From positions 816,085 through 880,084 of the forward strand of contig CM029646.1 in assembly GCA_017311315.1 (NCBI GenBank): a stretch of 64,000 nucleotides of DNA, given 5' to 3'. The translations under genes were made by a program, and so were the position numbers. The first letter of the stretch is position 1. Each line of letters opens with the position of its first letter. Below the pieces are notes generated by a model. The model ran no database searches and was not told the DNA's origin. It worked only from the letters and a program-made list of their open reading frames with translations. This document shows, in pieces, positions 13,347-25,089 of the stretch. Source of the stretch: Dendrocalamus latiflorus (lineage: Eukaryota > Streptophyta > Magnoliopsida > Poales > Poaceae).

Positions 13347-14896
13347 AATGGACTTGACATGCATCATATCTCATTTTGGAACGCACTTCGAATCCATCCA
13401 ACTCGACGGTAAACTTTCCTCCAAAATGGGTTTCGACGGGAAATGTAAACTGCATGCATACGAAATCGAGTCACGAAATGAAACTGAGTACCAAATACCC
13501 CGAATGGACTTCATATGCATCCCCACTCATTTTGGCATACATTCTGAATCCGTCTGACTCCGTGTCAAGCTTTCCACCGAAATGGATTCCGACGGGTCTT
13601 TAAACTCAACTCGCACGAAATCGAGTGACAAAATGAAACTGAGTGCCAAACACATCGAATGGACTTCACGTGTGCCCTAACTATTTTCCGCAATTATTTT
13701 GAATCCATCCGACTCAGTGTTAAACTTTCCTCAAAATCGAATTCTGACGGCACCGCAAACTCCATGTATTTGAAATCGAGAGATGAAATAAACTGAGTGG
13801 CAAACACCTTGAATGGACTTGACATGCGTCATATCTCATTTTGGCACGCACTTCGAATCCATCCAACTCGACGGTAAACTTTCCTCCAAAATGGATTTCG
13901 ACGGGAAATGTAAACTGCATGCATACGAAATCGAGTCACGAAATGAAACTGAGTACCAAATACCCCGAATGGACTTCATATGCATCCCCACTCATTTTGG
14001 CATACATTTTGAATCCGTCTGACTCCGTGTTAAGCTTTCCACCGAAATGGATTCCGACGGGTACTTTAAACTCAACTCGCACGAAATCGAGTGACAAAAT
14101 GAAACTGAGTGCCAAGCACATCGAATGGACTTCACGTGTGCCCTAACTATTTTCCGCAATTATTTTGAATCCGTCCGACTCAGTGTTAAACTTTCCTCAA
14201 AATCGAATTCTGACGGCACCGCAAACTCCACGTATTTGAAATCGAGAGATGAAATAAACTGAGTGGCAAACACCTTGAATGGACTTGACATGCATCATAT
14301 CTCATTTTGGCACGCACTTCGAATCCATCCAACTCGACGATAAACTTTCCTCCAAAATGGGTTTCGACAGGAAATGTAAACTGCATGCATACGAAAACGA
14401 GTCACGAATTGAAACTGAGTACCAAATACCCCGAATGGACTTCATATGCATCCCCACTCATTTTGGCATACATTTTGAATCCGTCTGACTCCGTGTTAAA
14501 CTTTCCACCGAAATGGATTCCGACGGGTACTTTAAACTCTACTCGCACGAAATCGAGTGACAAAATGAAACTGAGTGCCAAACACATCGAATGGACTTCT
14601 CGTGTGCCCTAACTATTTTTCGCATTGATTTTGAATCCGTTCGACTCAGTGTTAAACTTTCCACCAAAGTGGGTTTCAATGGGTACTACAAACTCCATAG
14701 GGACAAAATCGAGACACGCAATGAAACTGAGTGTCAAACACCTCGAATGGACTTCGTATGTGCCCTACCGCATTTGGCATGCGTTGAATCCATCCTAGTC
14801 GGTGTTAAACTTTCCTCAAAATCCAATTCTGACGGGCACCGTAAACTCCATGTAGACAAATCGAGAGATGAAATAAACTGAGTGGCAAACACCTTG
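13347..14896 (+). repeat. 10-mer HOR copy 4 (1550 bp)
   Basis: Same variants as copy 3 up to monomer C', then a D monomer with GGCATGCGTTG and GTAGACAAATCG. That ending is shared with copies 1 and 5 and marks where the 2635-bp duplication ends. Confidence 0.93.
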
Positions 14897-16446
14897 AATG
14901 GACTTGACATGCATCATATCTCATTTTGGAACGCACTTCGAATCCATCCAACTCGACGGTAAACTTTCCTCCAAAATGGGTTTCGACGGGAAATGTAAAC
15001 TGCATGCATACGAAATCGAGTCACGAAATGAAACTGAGTACCAAATACCCCGAATGGACTTCATATGCATCCCCACTCATTTTGGCATACATTCTGAATC
15101 CGTCTGACTCCGTGTCAAGCTTTCCACCGAAATGGATTCCGACGGGTCTTTAAACTCAACTCGCACGAAATCGAGTGACAAAATGAAACTGAGTGCCAAA
15201 CACATCGAATGGACTTCACGTGTGCCCTAACTATTTTCCGCAATTATTTTGAATCCATCCGACTCAGTGTTAAACTTTCCTCAAAATCGAATTCTGACGG
15301 CACCGCAAACTCCATGTATTTGAAATCGAGAGATGAAATAAACTGAGTGGCAAACACCTTGAATGGACTTGACATGCGTCATATCTCATTTTGGCACGCA
15401 CTTCGAATCCATCCAACTCGACGGTAAACTTTCCTCCAAAATGGATTTCGACGGGAAATGTAAACTGCATGCATACGAAATCGAGTCACGAAATGAAACT
15501 GAGTACCAAATACCCCGAATGGACTTCATATGCATCCCCACTCATTTTGGCATACATTTTGAATCCGTCTGACTCCGTGTTAAGCTTTCCACCGAAATGG
15601 ATTCCGACGGGTACTTTAAACTCAACTCGCACGAAATCGAGTGACAAAATGAAACTGAGTGCCAAGCACATCGAATGGACTTCACGTGTGCCCTAACTAT
15701 TTTCCGCAATTATTTTGAATCCGTCCGACTCAGTGTTAAACTTTCCTCAAAATCGAATTCTGACGGCACCGCAAACTCCACGTATTTGAAATCGAGAGAT
15801 GAAATAAACTGAGTGGCAAACACCTTGAATGGACTTGACATGCATCATATCTCATTTTGGCACGCACTTCGAATCCATCCAACTCGACGATAAACTTTCC
15901 TCCAAAATGGGTTTCGACAGGAAATGTAAACTGCATGCATACGAAAACGAGTCACGAATTGAAACTGAGTACCAAATACCCCGAATGGACTTCATATGCA
16001 TCCCCACTCATTTTGGCATACATTTTGAATCCGTCTGACTCCGTGTTAAACTTTCCACCGAAATGGATTCCGACGGGTACTTTAAACTCTACTCGCACGA
16101 GATCGAGTGACAAAATGAAACTGAGTGCCAAACACATCGAATGGACTTCTCGTGTGCCCTAACTATTTTTCGCATTGATTTTGAATCCGTTCGACTCAGT
16201 GTTAAACTTTCCACCAAAGTGGGTTTCAATGGGTACTACAAACTCCATAGGGACAAAATCGAGACACGCAATGAAACTGAGTGTCAAACACCTCGAATGG
16301 ACTTCGTATGTGCCCTACCGCATTTGGCATGCGTTGAATCCATCCTAGTCGGTGTTAAACTTTCCTCAAAATCCAATTCTGACGGGCACCGTAAACTCCA
16401 TGTAGACAAATCGAGAGATGAAATAAACTGAGTGGCAAACACCTTG
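14897..16446 (+). repeat. 10-mer HOR copy 5 (1550 bp)
   Basis: Immediate tandem duplicate of copy 4 at a 1550-bp offset. A private change is CACGAGATCGAG in B' where neighbours have CACGAAATCGAG. It is nearly identical to copy 1 at the left edge of the window. Confidence 0.93.
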
Positions 16447-19400
16447 AATGGACTTGACATGCATCATATCTCATTTTGGAACGCACTTCGAATCCATCCA
16501 ACTCGACGGTAAACTTTCCTCCAAAATGGGTTTCGACGGGAAATGTAAACTGCATGCATACGAAATCGAGTCACGAAATGAAACTGAGTACCAAATACCC
16601 CGAATGGACTTCATATGCATCCCCACTCATTTTGGCATACATTTTGAATCCGTCTGACTCCGTGTTAAGCTTTCCACCGAAATGGATTCCGACGGGTACT
16701 TTAAACTCAACTCGCACGAAATCGAGTGACAAAATGAAACTGAGTGCCAAGCACATCGAATGGACTTCACGTGTGCCCTAACTATTTTCCGCAATTATTT
16801 TGAATCCGTCCGACTCAGTGTTAAACTTTCCTCAAAATCGAATTCTGACGGCACCGCAAACTCCATGTATTTGAAATCGAGAGATGAAATAAACTGAGTG
16901 GCAAACACCTTGAATGGACTTGACATGCATCATATCTCATTTTGGCACGCACTTCGAATCCATCCAACTCGACGATAAACTTTCCTCCAAAATGGGTTTC
17001 GACGGGAAATGTAAACTGCATGCATACGAAAACGAGTCACGAATTGAAACTGAGTACCAAATACCCCGAATGGACTTCATATGCATCCCCACTCATTTTG
17101 GCATACATTTTGAATCCATCTGACTCCGTGTTAAACTTTCCACCGAAATGGATTCCGACGGGTACTTTAAACTCTACTCGCACGAAATCGAGTGACAAAA
17201 TGAAACTGAGTGCCAAACACATCGAATGGACTTCTCGTGTGCCCTAACTATTTTTTGCATTGATTTTGAATCCGTTCGACTCAGTGTTAAACTTTCCACC
17301 AAAGTGGGTTTCAATGGGTACTACAAACTCCATAGGGACAAAATCGAGACACGCAATGAAACTAAGTGTCAAACACCTCGAATGTACTTCGTATGTGCCC
17401 TACCGCATTTGGCATGCATTGAATCCATCCTAGTCGGTGTTAAACTTTCCTCAAAATCCAATTCTGACGGGCACCGTAAACTCCATGTAGTCAAATCGAG
17501 AGATGAAATAAACTGAGTGGCAAACACCTTGAATGGACTTGACATGCATCATATCTCATTTTGGAACGCACTTCGAATCCATCCAACTCGACGGTAAACT
17601 TTCCTCCAAAATGGGTTTCGACGGGAAATGTAAACTGCATGCATACGAAATCGAGTCACGAAATGAAACTGAGTACCAAATACCCCGAATGGACTTCATA
17701 TGCATCCCCACTCATTTTGGCATACATTCTGAATCCGTCTGACTCCGTGTCAAGCTTTCCACCGAAATGGATTCCGACGGGTACTTTAAACTCAACTCGC
17801 ACGAAATCGAGTGACAAAATGAAACTGAGTGCCAAACACATCGAATGGACTTCACGTGTGCCCTAACTATTTTCCGCAATTATTTTGAATCCATCCGACT
17901 CAGTGTTAAACTTTCCTCAAAATCGAATTCTGACGGCACCGCAAACTCCACGTATTTGAAATCGAGAGATGAAATAAACTGAGTGGCAAACACCTTGAAT
18001 GGACTTGACATGCATCATATCTCATTTTGGCACGCACTTCGAATCCATCCAACTCGACGGTAAACTTTCCTCCAAAATGGATTTCGACGGGAAATGTAAA
18101 CTGCATGCATACGAAATCGTGTCACGAAATGAAACTGAGTACCAAATGCCCCGAATGGACTTCATATGCATCCCCACTCATTTTGGCATACATTTTGAAT
18201 CCGTCTGACTCCGTGTTAAACTTTCCACCGAAATGGATTCCGACGGGTACTTTAAACTCTACTCGCACGAAATCGAGTGACAAAATGAAACTGAGTGCCA
18301 AACACATCGAATGGACTTCTCGTGTGCCCTAACTATTTTTCGCATTGATTTTGAATCCGTTCGACTCAGTGTTAAACTTTCCACCAAAGTGGGTTTCAAT
18401 GGGTACTACAAACTCCATAGGGACAAAATCGAGACACGCAACGAAACTGAGTGTCAAACACCTCGAATGGACTTCGTATGTGCCCTACCGCATTTGGCAT
18501 GCATTGAATCCATCCTAGTCGGTGTTAAACTTTCCTCAAAATCCAATTCTGACGGACACCACAAACTCCATGTAGTCAAATCGAGAGATGAAATAAACTG
18601 AGTGGCAAACACCTTGAATGGACATGACATGCATCATATCTCATTTTGGCACGCACTTCGAATCCATCCAACTCGACGGTAAACTTTCCTCCAAAATGGG
18701 TTTCGACGGGAAATGTAAACTGCATGCATACGAAATCGAGTCACGAAATGAAACTGAGTACCAAATACCCCGAATGGACTTCATATGCATCCCCACTCAT
18801 TTTGGCATACATTCTGAATCCGTCTGACTCCGTGTCAAGCTTTCCACCGAAATGGATTCTGACGGGTATTTTAAACTCAACTCGCACGAAATCGAGTGAC
18901 AAAATGAAACTGAGTGCCAAACACATCGAATGGACTTCACGTGTGCCCTAACTGTTTTCCGCAATTATTTGGAATCCATCCGACTCACTGTTAAACTTTC
19001 CTCAAAATTGAATTCTGACGAGCATCGCAAACTCCATGTATGTGAAATCGAGAGATGAAATAAACTGAGAGGCAAACACCTTGAATGGACTTGACATGCA
19101 TCATATCTCATTTTGGCACGCACTTCGAATCCATCCAACTCGACGGTAAACTTTCCTCCAAAATGGGTTTCGACGGGAAATGTAAACTGCATGCATACGA
19201 AATTGAGTCACGAAATGAAACTGAGTACCAAATACCCCGAATGGACTTCAAATGCATCCCCACTCATTTTGCATACATTTTGAATCTGTCTGACTCCATG
19301 TTAAACTTTCCACCGAAACGGATTCCGACGGGTACTTTAAACTCTACTCGCACGAAATCGAGTGACAAAATGAAACTGAGTGCCAAACACATCGAATGGA

Positions 19401-22400
19401 CTTCTCGTGTGCCCTAACTATTTTTCGCATTGATTTTGAATCCGTTCGACTCAGTGTTAAACTTTCCACCAAAGTGGGTTTCAATGGGTACTACAAACTC
19501 CATAGGGACAAAATCGAGACACGCAATGAAACTAAGTGTCAAACACCTCGAATGTACTTCGTATGTGCCCTACCGCATTTGGCATGCATTGAATCCATCC
19601 TAGTCGGTGTTAAACTTTCCTCAAAATCCAATTCTGACGGGCACCGTAAACTCCATGTAGTCAAATCGAGAGATGAAATAAACTGAGTGGCAAACACCTT
19701 GAATGGACTTGACATGCATCATATCTCATTTTGGAACGCACTTCGAATCCATCCAACTCGACGGTAAACTTTCCTCCAAAATGGGTTTCGACGGGAAATG
19801 TAAACTGCATGCATACGAAATCGAGTCACGAAATGAAACTGAGTACCAAATACCCCGAATGGACTTCATATGCATCCCCACTCATTTTGGCATACATTCT
19901 GAATCCGTCTGACTCCGTGTCAAGCTTTCCACCGAAATGGATTCCGACGGGTACTTTAAACTCAACTCGCACGAAATCGAGTGACAAAATGAAACTGAGT
20001 GCCAAACACATCGAATGGACTTCACGTGTGCCCTAACTATTTTCCGCAATTATTTTGAATCCATCCGACTCAGTGTTAAACTTTCCTCAAAATCGAATTC
20101 TGACGGCACCGCAAACTCCACGTATTTGAAATCGAGAGATGAAATAAACTGAGTGGCAAACACCTTGAATGGACTTGACATGCATCATATCTCATTTTGG
20201 CACGCACTTCGAATCCATCCAACTCGACGGTAAACTTTCCTCCAAAATGGATTTCGACGGGAAATGTAAACTGCATGCATACGAAATCGTGTCACGAAAT
20301 GAAACTGAGTACCAAATGCCCCGAATGGACTTCATATGCATCCCCACTCATTTTGGCATACATTTTGAATCCGTCTGACTCCGTGTTAAACTTTCCACCG
20401 AAATGGATTCCGACGGGTACTTTAAACTCTACTCGCACGAAATCGAGTGACAAAATGAAACTGAGTGCCAAACACATCGAATGGACTTCTCGTGTGCCCT
20501 AACTATTTTTCGCATTGATTTTGAATCCGTTCGACTCAGTGTTAAACTTTCCACCAAAGTGGGTTTCAATGGGTACTACAAACTCCATAGGGACAAAATC
20601 GAGACACGCAACGAAACTGAGTGTCAAACACCTCGAATGGACTTCGTATGTGCCCTACCGCATTTGGCATGCATTGAATCCATCCTAGTCGGTGTTAAAC
20701 TTTCCTCAAAATCCAATTCTGACGGACACCACAAACTCCATGTAGTCAAATCGAGAGATGAAATAAACTGAGTGGCAAACACCTTGAATGGACATGACAT
20801 GCATCATATCTCATTTTGGTACGCACTTCGAATCCATCCAACTCGACGGTAAACTTTCCTCCAAAATGGGTTTCGACGGGAAATGTAAACTGCATGCATA
20901 CGAAATCGAGTCACGAAATGAAACTGAGTACCAAATACCCCGAATGGACTTCATATGCATCCCCACTCATTTTGGCATACATTCTGAATCCGTCTGACTC
21001 CGTGTCAAGCTTTCCACCGAAATGGATTCTGACGGGTATTTTAAACTCAACTCGCACGAAATCGAGTGACAAAATGAAACTGAGTGCCAAACACATCGAA
21101 TGGACTTCACGTGTGCCCTAACTGTTTTCCGCAATTATTTGGAATCCATCCGACTCACTGTTAAACTTTCCTCAAAATTGAATTCTGACGAGCATCGCAA
21201 ACTCCATGTATGTGAAATCGAGAGATGAAATAAACTGAGAGGCAAACACCTTGAATGGACTTGACATGTATCATATCTCATTTTGGCACGCACTTCGAAT
21301 CCATCCAACTCGACGGTAAACTTTCCTCCAAAATGGGTTTCGACGGGAAATGTAAACTGCATGCAAACGAAATCGAGTCACGAAATGAAACTGAGTACCA
21401 AATACCCCGAATGGACTTCAAATGCATCCCCACTCATTTTGCATACATTTTGAATCTGTCTGACTCCATGTTAAACTTTCCACCGAAACGGATTCCGACA
21501 GGTACTTTAAACTCTACTCGCACGAAATCGAGTGACAAAATGAAACTGAGTGCCAAACACATCGAATGGACTTCTCGTGTGCCCTAACTATTTTCCGCAT
21601 TGATTTTGAATCCATTCGACTCAGTGTTAAACTTCCCACCAAAGTCGGTTTGAATGGGTACCACAAACTCCATACTGACAAAATCGAGACACGCAATGCA
21701 ACTGAGTGCCAAACACCTCGAATGGACTTCATATGTGCCCTACCGCATTTGGCATGCATTGAATCCATCCTAGTCGGTGTTAAACTTTCCTGAAAATCCA
21801 ATTCTGACGGGCACCGCAAACTCCATATAGTGAAATCGAGAGATGAAATAAACTGAGTGGCAAACACCTTGAATGGACTTGACATGCATCATATCTCGTT
21901 TTGGCACGCACTTCGAATCCATCCAACTCGACGGTAAACTTTCCTCCAAAATGGGTTTCGACGGGAAATGTAAACTGCATGCATACGAAATCGAGTCACG
22001 AAATGAAACTGAGTACCAAATACCCCGAATGGACTTCATATGCATCCCCACTCATTTTGGCATACATTCTGAATCCGTCTGACTCCGTGTCAAGCTTTCC
22101 ACCGAAATGGATTCTGACGGGTATTTTAAACTCAACTCGCACGAAATCGAGTGACAAAATGAAACTGAGTGCCAAACACATCGAATGGACTTCACGTGTG
22201 CCCTAACTGTTTTCCGCAATTATTTGGAATCCATCCGACTCACTGTTAAACTTTCCTCAAAATTGAATTCTGACGAGCATCGCAAACTCCATGTATGTGA
22301 AATCGAGAGATGAAATAAACTGAGAGGCAAACACCTTGAATGGACTTGACATGCATCATATCTCATTTTGGCACGCACTTCGAATCCATCCAACTCGACG

Positions 22401-24041
22401 GTAAACTTTCCTCCAAAATGGGTTTCGACGGGAAATGTAAACTGCATGCATACGAAATTGAGTCACGAAATGAAACTGAGTACCAAATACCCCGAATGGA
22501 CTTCAAATGCATCCCCACTCATTTTGCATACATTTTGAATCTGTCTGACTCCATGTTAAACTTTCCACCGAAACGGATTCCGACGGGTACTTTAAACTCT
22601 ACTCGCACGAAATCGAGTGACAAAATGAAACTGAGTGCCAAACACATCGAATGGACTTCTCGTGTGCCCTAACTATTTTCCGCATTGATTTTGAATCCAT
22701 TCGACTCAGTGTTAAACTTCCCACCAAAGTCGGTTTGAATGGGTACCACAAACTCCATACTGACAAAATCGAGACACGCAATGGAACTGAGTGCCAAACA
22801 CCTCGAATGGACTTCATATGTGCCCTACCGCATTTGGCATGCATTGAATCCATCCTAGTCGGTGTTAAACTTTCCTGAAAATCCAATTCTGACGGGCACC
22901 GCAAACTCCATATAGTGAAATCGAGAGATGAAATAAACTGAGTGGCAAACACCTTGAATGGACTTGACATGCATCATATCTCGTTTTGGCACGCATTTCG
23001 AAACCATCCAACTCGACGGTAAACTTTCCTCCAAAATGGGTTTCAGCGGGAAATGTAAACTGCATGCATACGAAATCGAGTCACGAAATGAAACTGAGTA
23101 CCAAATACCCCGAATGGACTTCATATGCATCCCCACTCATCTTGGCATACATTTTGAATCCGAGTGTCTCCGTGTTAAAGTTTCCACCGAAATGGATTCC
23201 GACGGGTACTTTAAACTTAACTCGCACGAAATCGAGTGACAAAATGGAACTGAGTGCCAAACACATCGAATGGACTTCACGTGTGCCCTAACTATTTTCC
23301 GCAATTATTTTGAATCCATCCGACTCAGTGTTAAACTTTCCTCAAAATCGAATTCTGACGGCACCGCAAACTCCATGTATGTGAAATCGAGAGATGAAAT
23401 AAACTGAGTGGCAAACACCTTGAATGGACTTGATATGCATCATATCACATTTTGGCACGCACTTCGAATCCATCCAACTCGATGGTAAACTTTCCTCCAA
23501 AATGGGTTTCGACGGGAAATGTAAACTACACGCATACGAAATCGAGTCAAGAAATGAAACTGAGTACCAAATACCCCGAATGGACTTCATATGCATCCCC
23601 ACTCATTTTGGCATACATTTTGAATCCGTCTGACTCCGTGTTAAACTTTCCACCGAAATGGATTCCGACGGGTACTTTAAACTCTACTCGCACGAAATCG
23701 AGTGACAAAATGAAACTGAGTGCCAAACACATCGAATGGACTTCTCGTGTGCCCTAACTATTTTCCGCATTGATTTTGAATCCATTCGACTCAGTGTTAA
23801 ACTTGCCACCAAAGTCGGTTTCAATGGGTTCTACAAACTCCATACAGACAAAATCGAGACACGCAATGAAACTGAGTGCCAAACACCTCGAATGGACTTC
23901 ATATGTGCCCTATCGCATTTGGCATGCATTGAATCCATCCTAGTCGGTGTTAAACTTTCCTCAAGATCCAATTCTGATGGGCACCGCAAACTCCATGTAG
24001 TGAAATCGAGAGATGAAATAAACTGAGTGGCAAACACCTTG
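16447..24041 (+). repeat. Seven consecutive 7-mer HORs (7 x 1085 bp)
   Basis: Units start at 16447, 17532, 18617, 19702, 20787, 21872 and 22957. A 2170-bp block is duplicated in tandem here (about 17.3-19.5 kb against 19.5-21.6 kb). Markers are GAAATCGTGTCACG with CAAATGCCCCG at offset 2170, and AATGGACATGACATG in A. The last three units show more private changes than units further left, so homogenisation weakens toward 24 kb. Confidence 0.93.
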
Positions 24042-25089
24042 AATGGACTTGACATGCATCATATCTCGTTTTGGCACGCATTTCGAAACCATCCAGCTCG
24101 ATAGTAAACTTTCCTCCAAATTGGGTTTCAGCGGGAAATGTAAACTGCATGCATACGAAATCGAGTCACGAAATGAAACTGAGTACCAAATACCCCGAAT
24201 GGACTTCACATGCATCCCTACTCATTTTGGCATACATTTTGAATCCGTCTGACTACGTGTTAAACTTTCACCGAAATGGATTCCGACGGGTACTTTAAAC
24301 TCTACCCGCACGAAATCGAGTGACAAAACGAAACTGAGTGCCAAACACAAAGAATGGACTTCACGTGTGCCCTAACTATTTTCCGCATTGATTTGGAATA
24401 CATCCGACTCAGTGTTAAACTTTCCTCAAAATCGAATTCTGACAGGCATCGCAAACTCCATGTATGTGAAATCGAGATATGAAATAAACTAAGTGGCAAA
24501 CACCTGAAACTGAGTGCCAAACACAAAGAATGGACTTCACGTGTCCCCTAACTATTTTCCGCATTGATTTTGAATCCATCAGACTCAGTGTTAAACTTTC
24601 CTCAAAATCGAATTCTGACGGGCATCGCAAACTCCATGTATGTGAAATCGAGAGATGAAATAAACTGAGTGGCAAACACCTTGAATGGACTTGACATGCG
24701 TCATATCTCATTTTGGCATGCATTTCGAATCCATCCAACTCGACGGTAAACTTTCCTCCAAAATGGGTTTCGACGGGAAATGTAAACTGCATGCATACAA
24801 AATCGAGTCACGAAATGAAACTGAGTACCAAATACCCCGAATGGACTTCATATGCATCCCCACTCATTTTGGCATACATTTTGAATCCGTGTGACTCCGT
24901 GTTAAACTTTCCATCGAAATTGATTCTGACGGGTACTTGAAACTCTACACGCACGAAATCGAGTGACAAAATGAAACTGAGTGCCAAACACATCGAATGG
25001 ACTTCTCGTGTGCCATAACTATTTTCCGCATTGATTTTGAATCCATCCGACTCTGTGTTAAACTTTCCACCAAAGTGCGTTTTAACGAG

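Larger units (their letters stand above)
9100..14470 (+). repeat. Tandem duplication of a 2635-bp super-block (7-mer + 10-mer)
   Basis: Variants at 9553, 9961 and 10170-10490 reappear exactly 2635 bp downstream, equal to one 1085-bp plus one 1550-bp HOR. The match fails at the D monomer near 14.77 kb (GGCATGCGTTG instead of GGCATGCATTG). Boundaries are approximate because neighbouring HORs are nearly identical. Confidence 0.8.
1..24041 (+). repeat. Homogenised satellite array with 7-mer and 10-mer higher-order repeats
   Basis: The whole stretch is head-to-tail satellite monomers of 151-156 bp, each opening with AATGGACTT. Four monomer classes (A, B, C/C', D) follow a fixed order. Identical variants recur every 1085 bp (7 monomers) or 1550-1551 bp (10 monomers), which defines higher-order repeats. 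Different monomer classes are only roughly three-quarters identical by eye, while equivalent monomers in different HOR copies differ by a handful of bases. From 16 to 24041 the array divides exactly into fifteen 1085-bp and five 1550/1551-bp units. Monomers of 155-156 bp are the usual size of grass centromeric satellites, so a centromeric or pericentromeric origin is a reasonable inference, but the sequence alone does not prove it. Confidence 0.97.

Noticed and set aside
1..24041. CENP-B-box-like motif in the satellite
   Set aside because: TTTCGACGGGAAATG in monomer A has TTCG and CGGG, but the spacing does not fit the consensus, and no monomer class carried a proper match.
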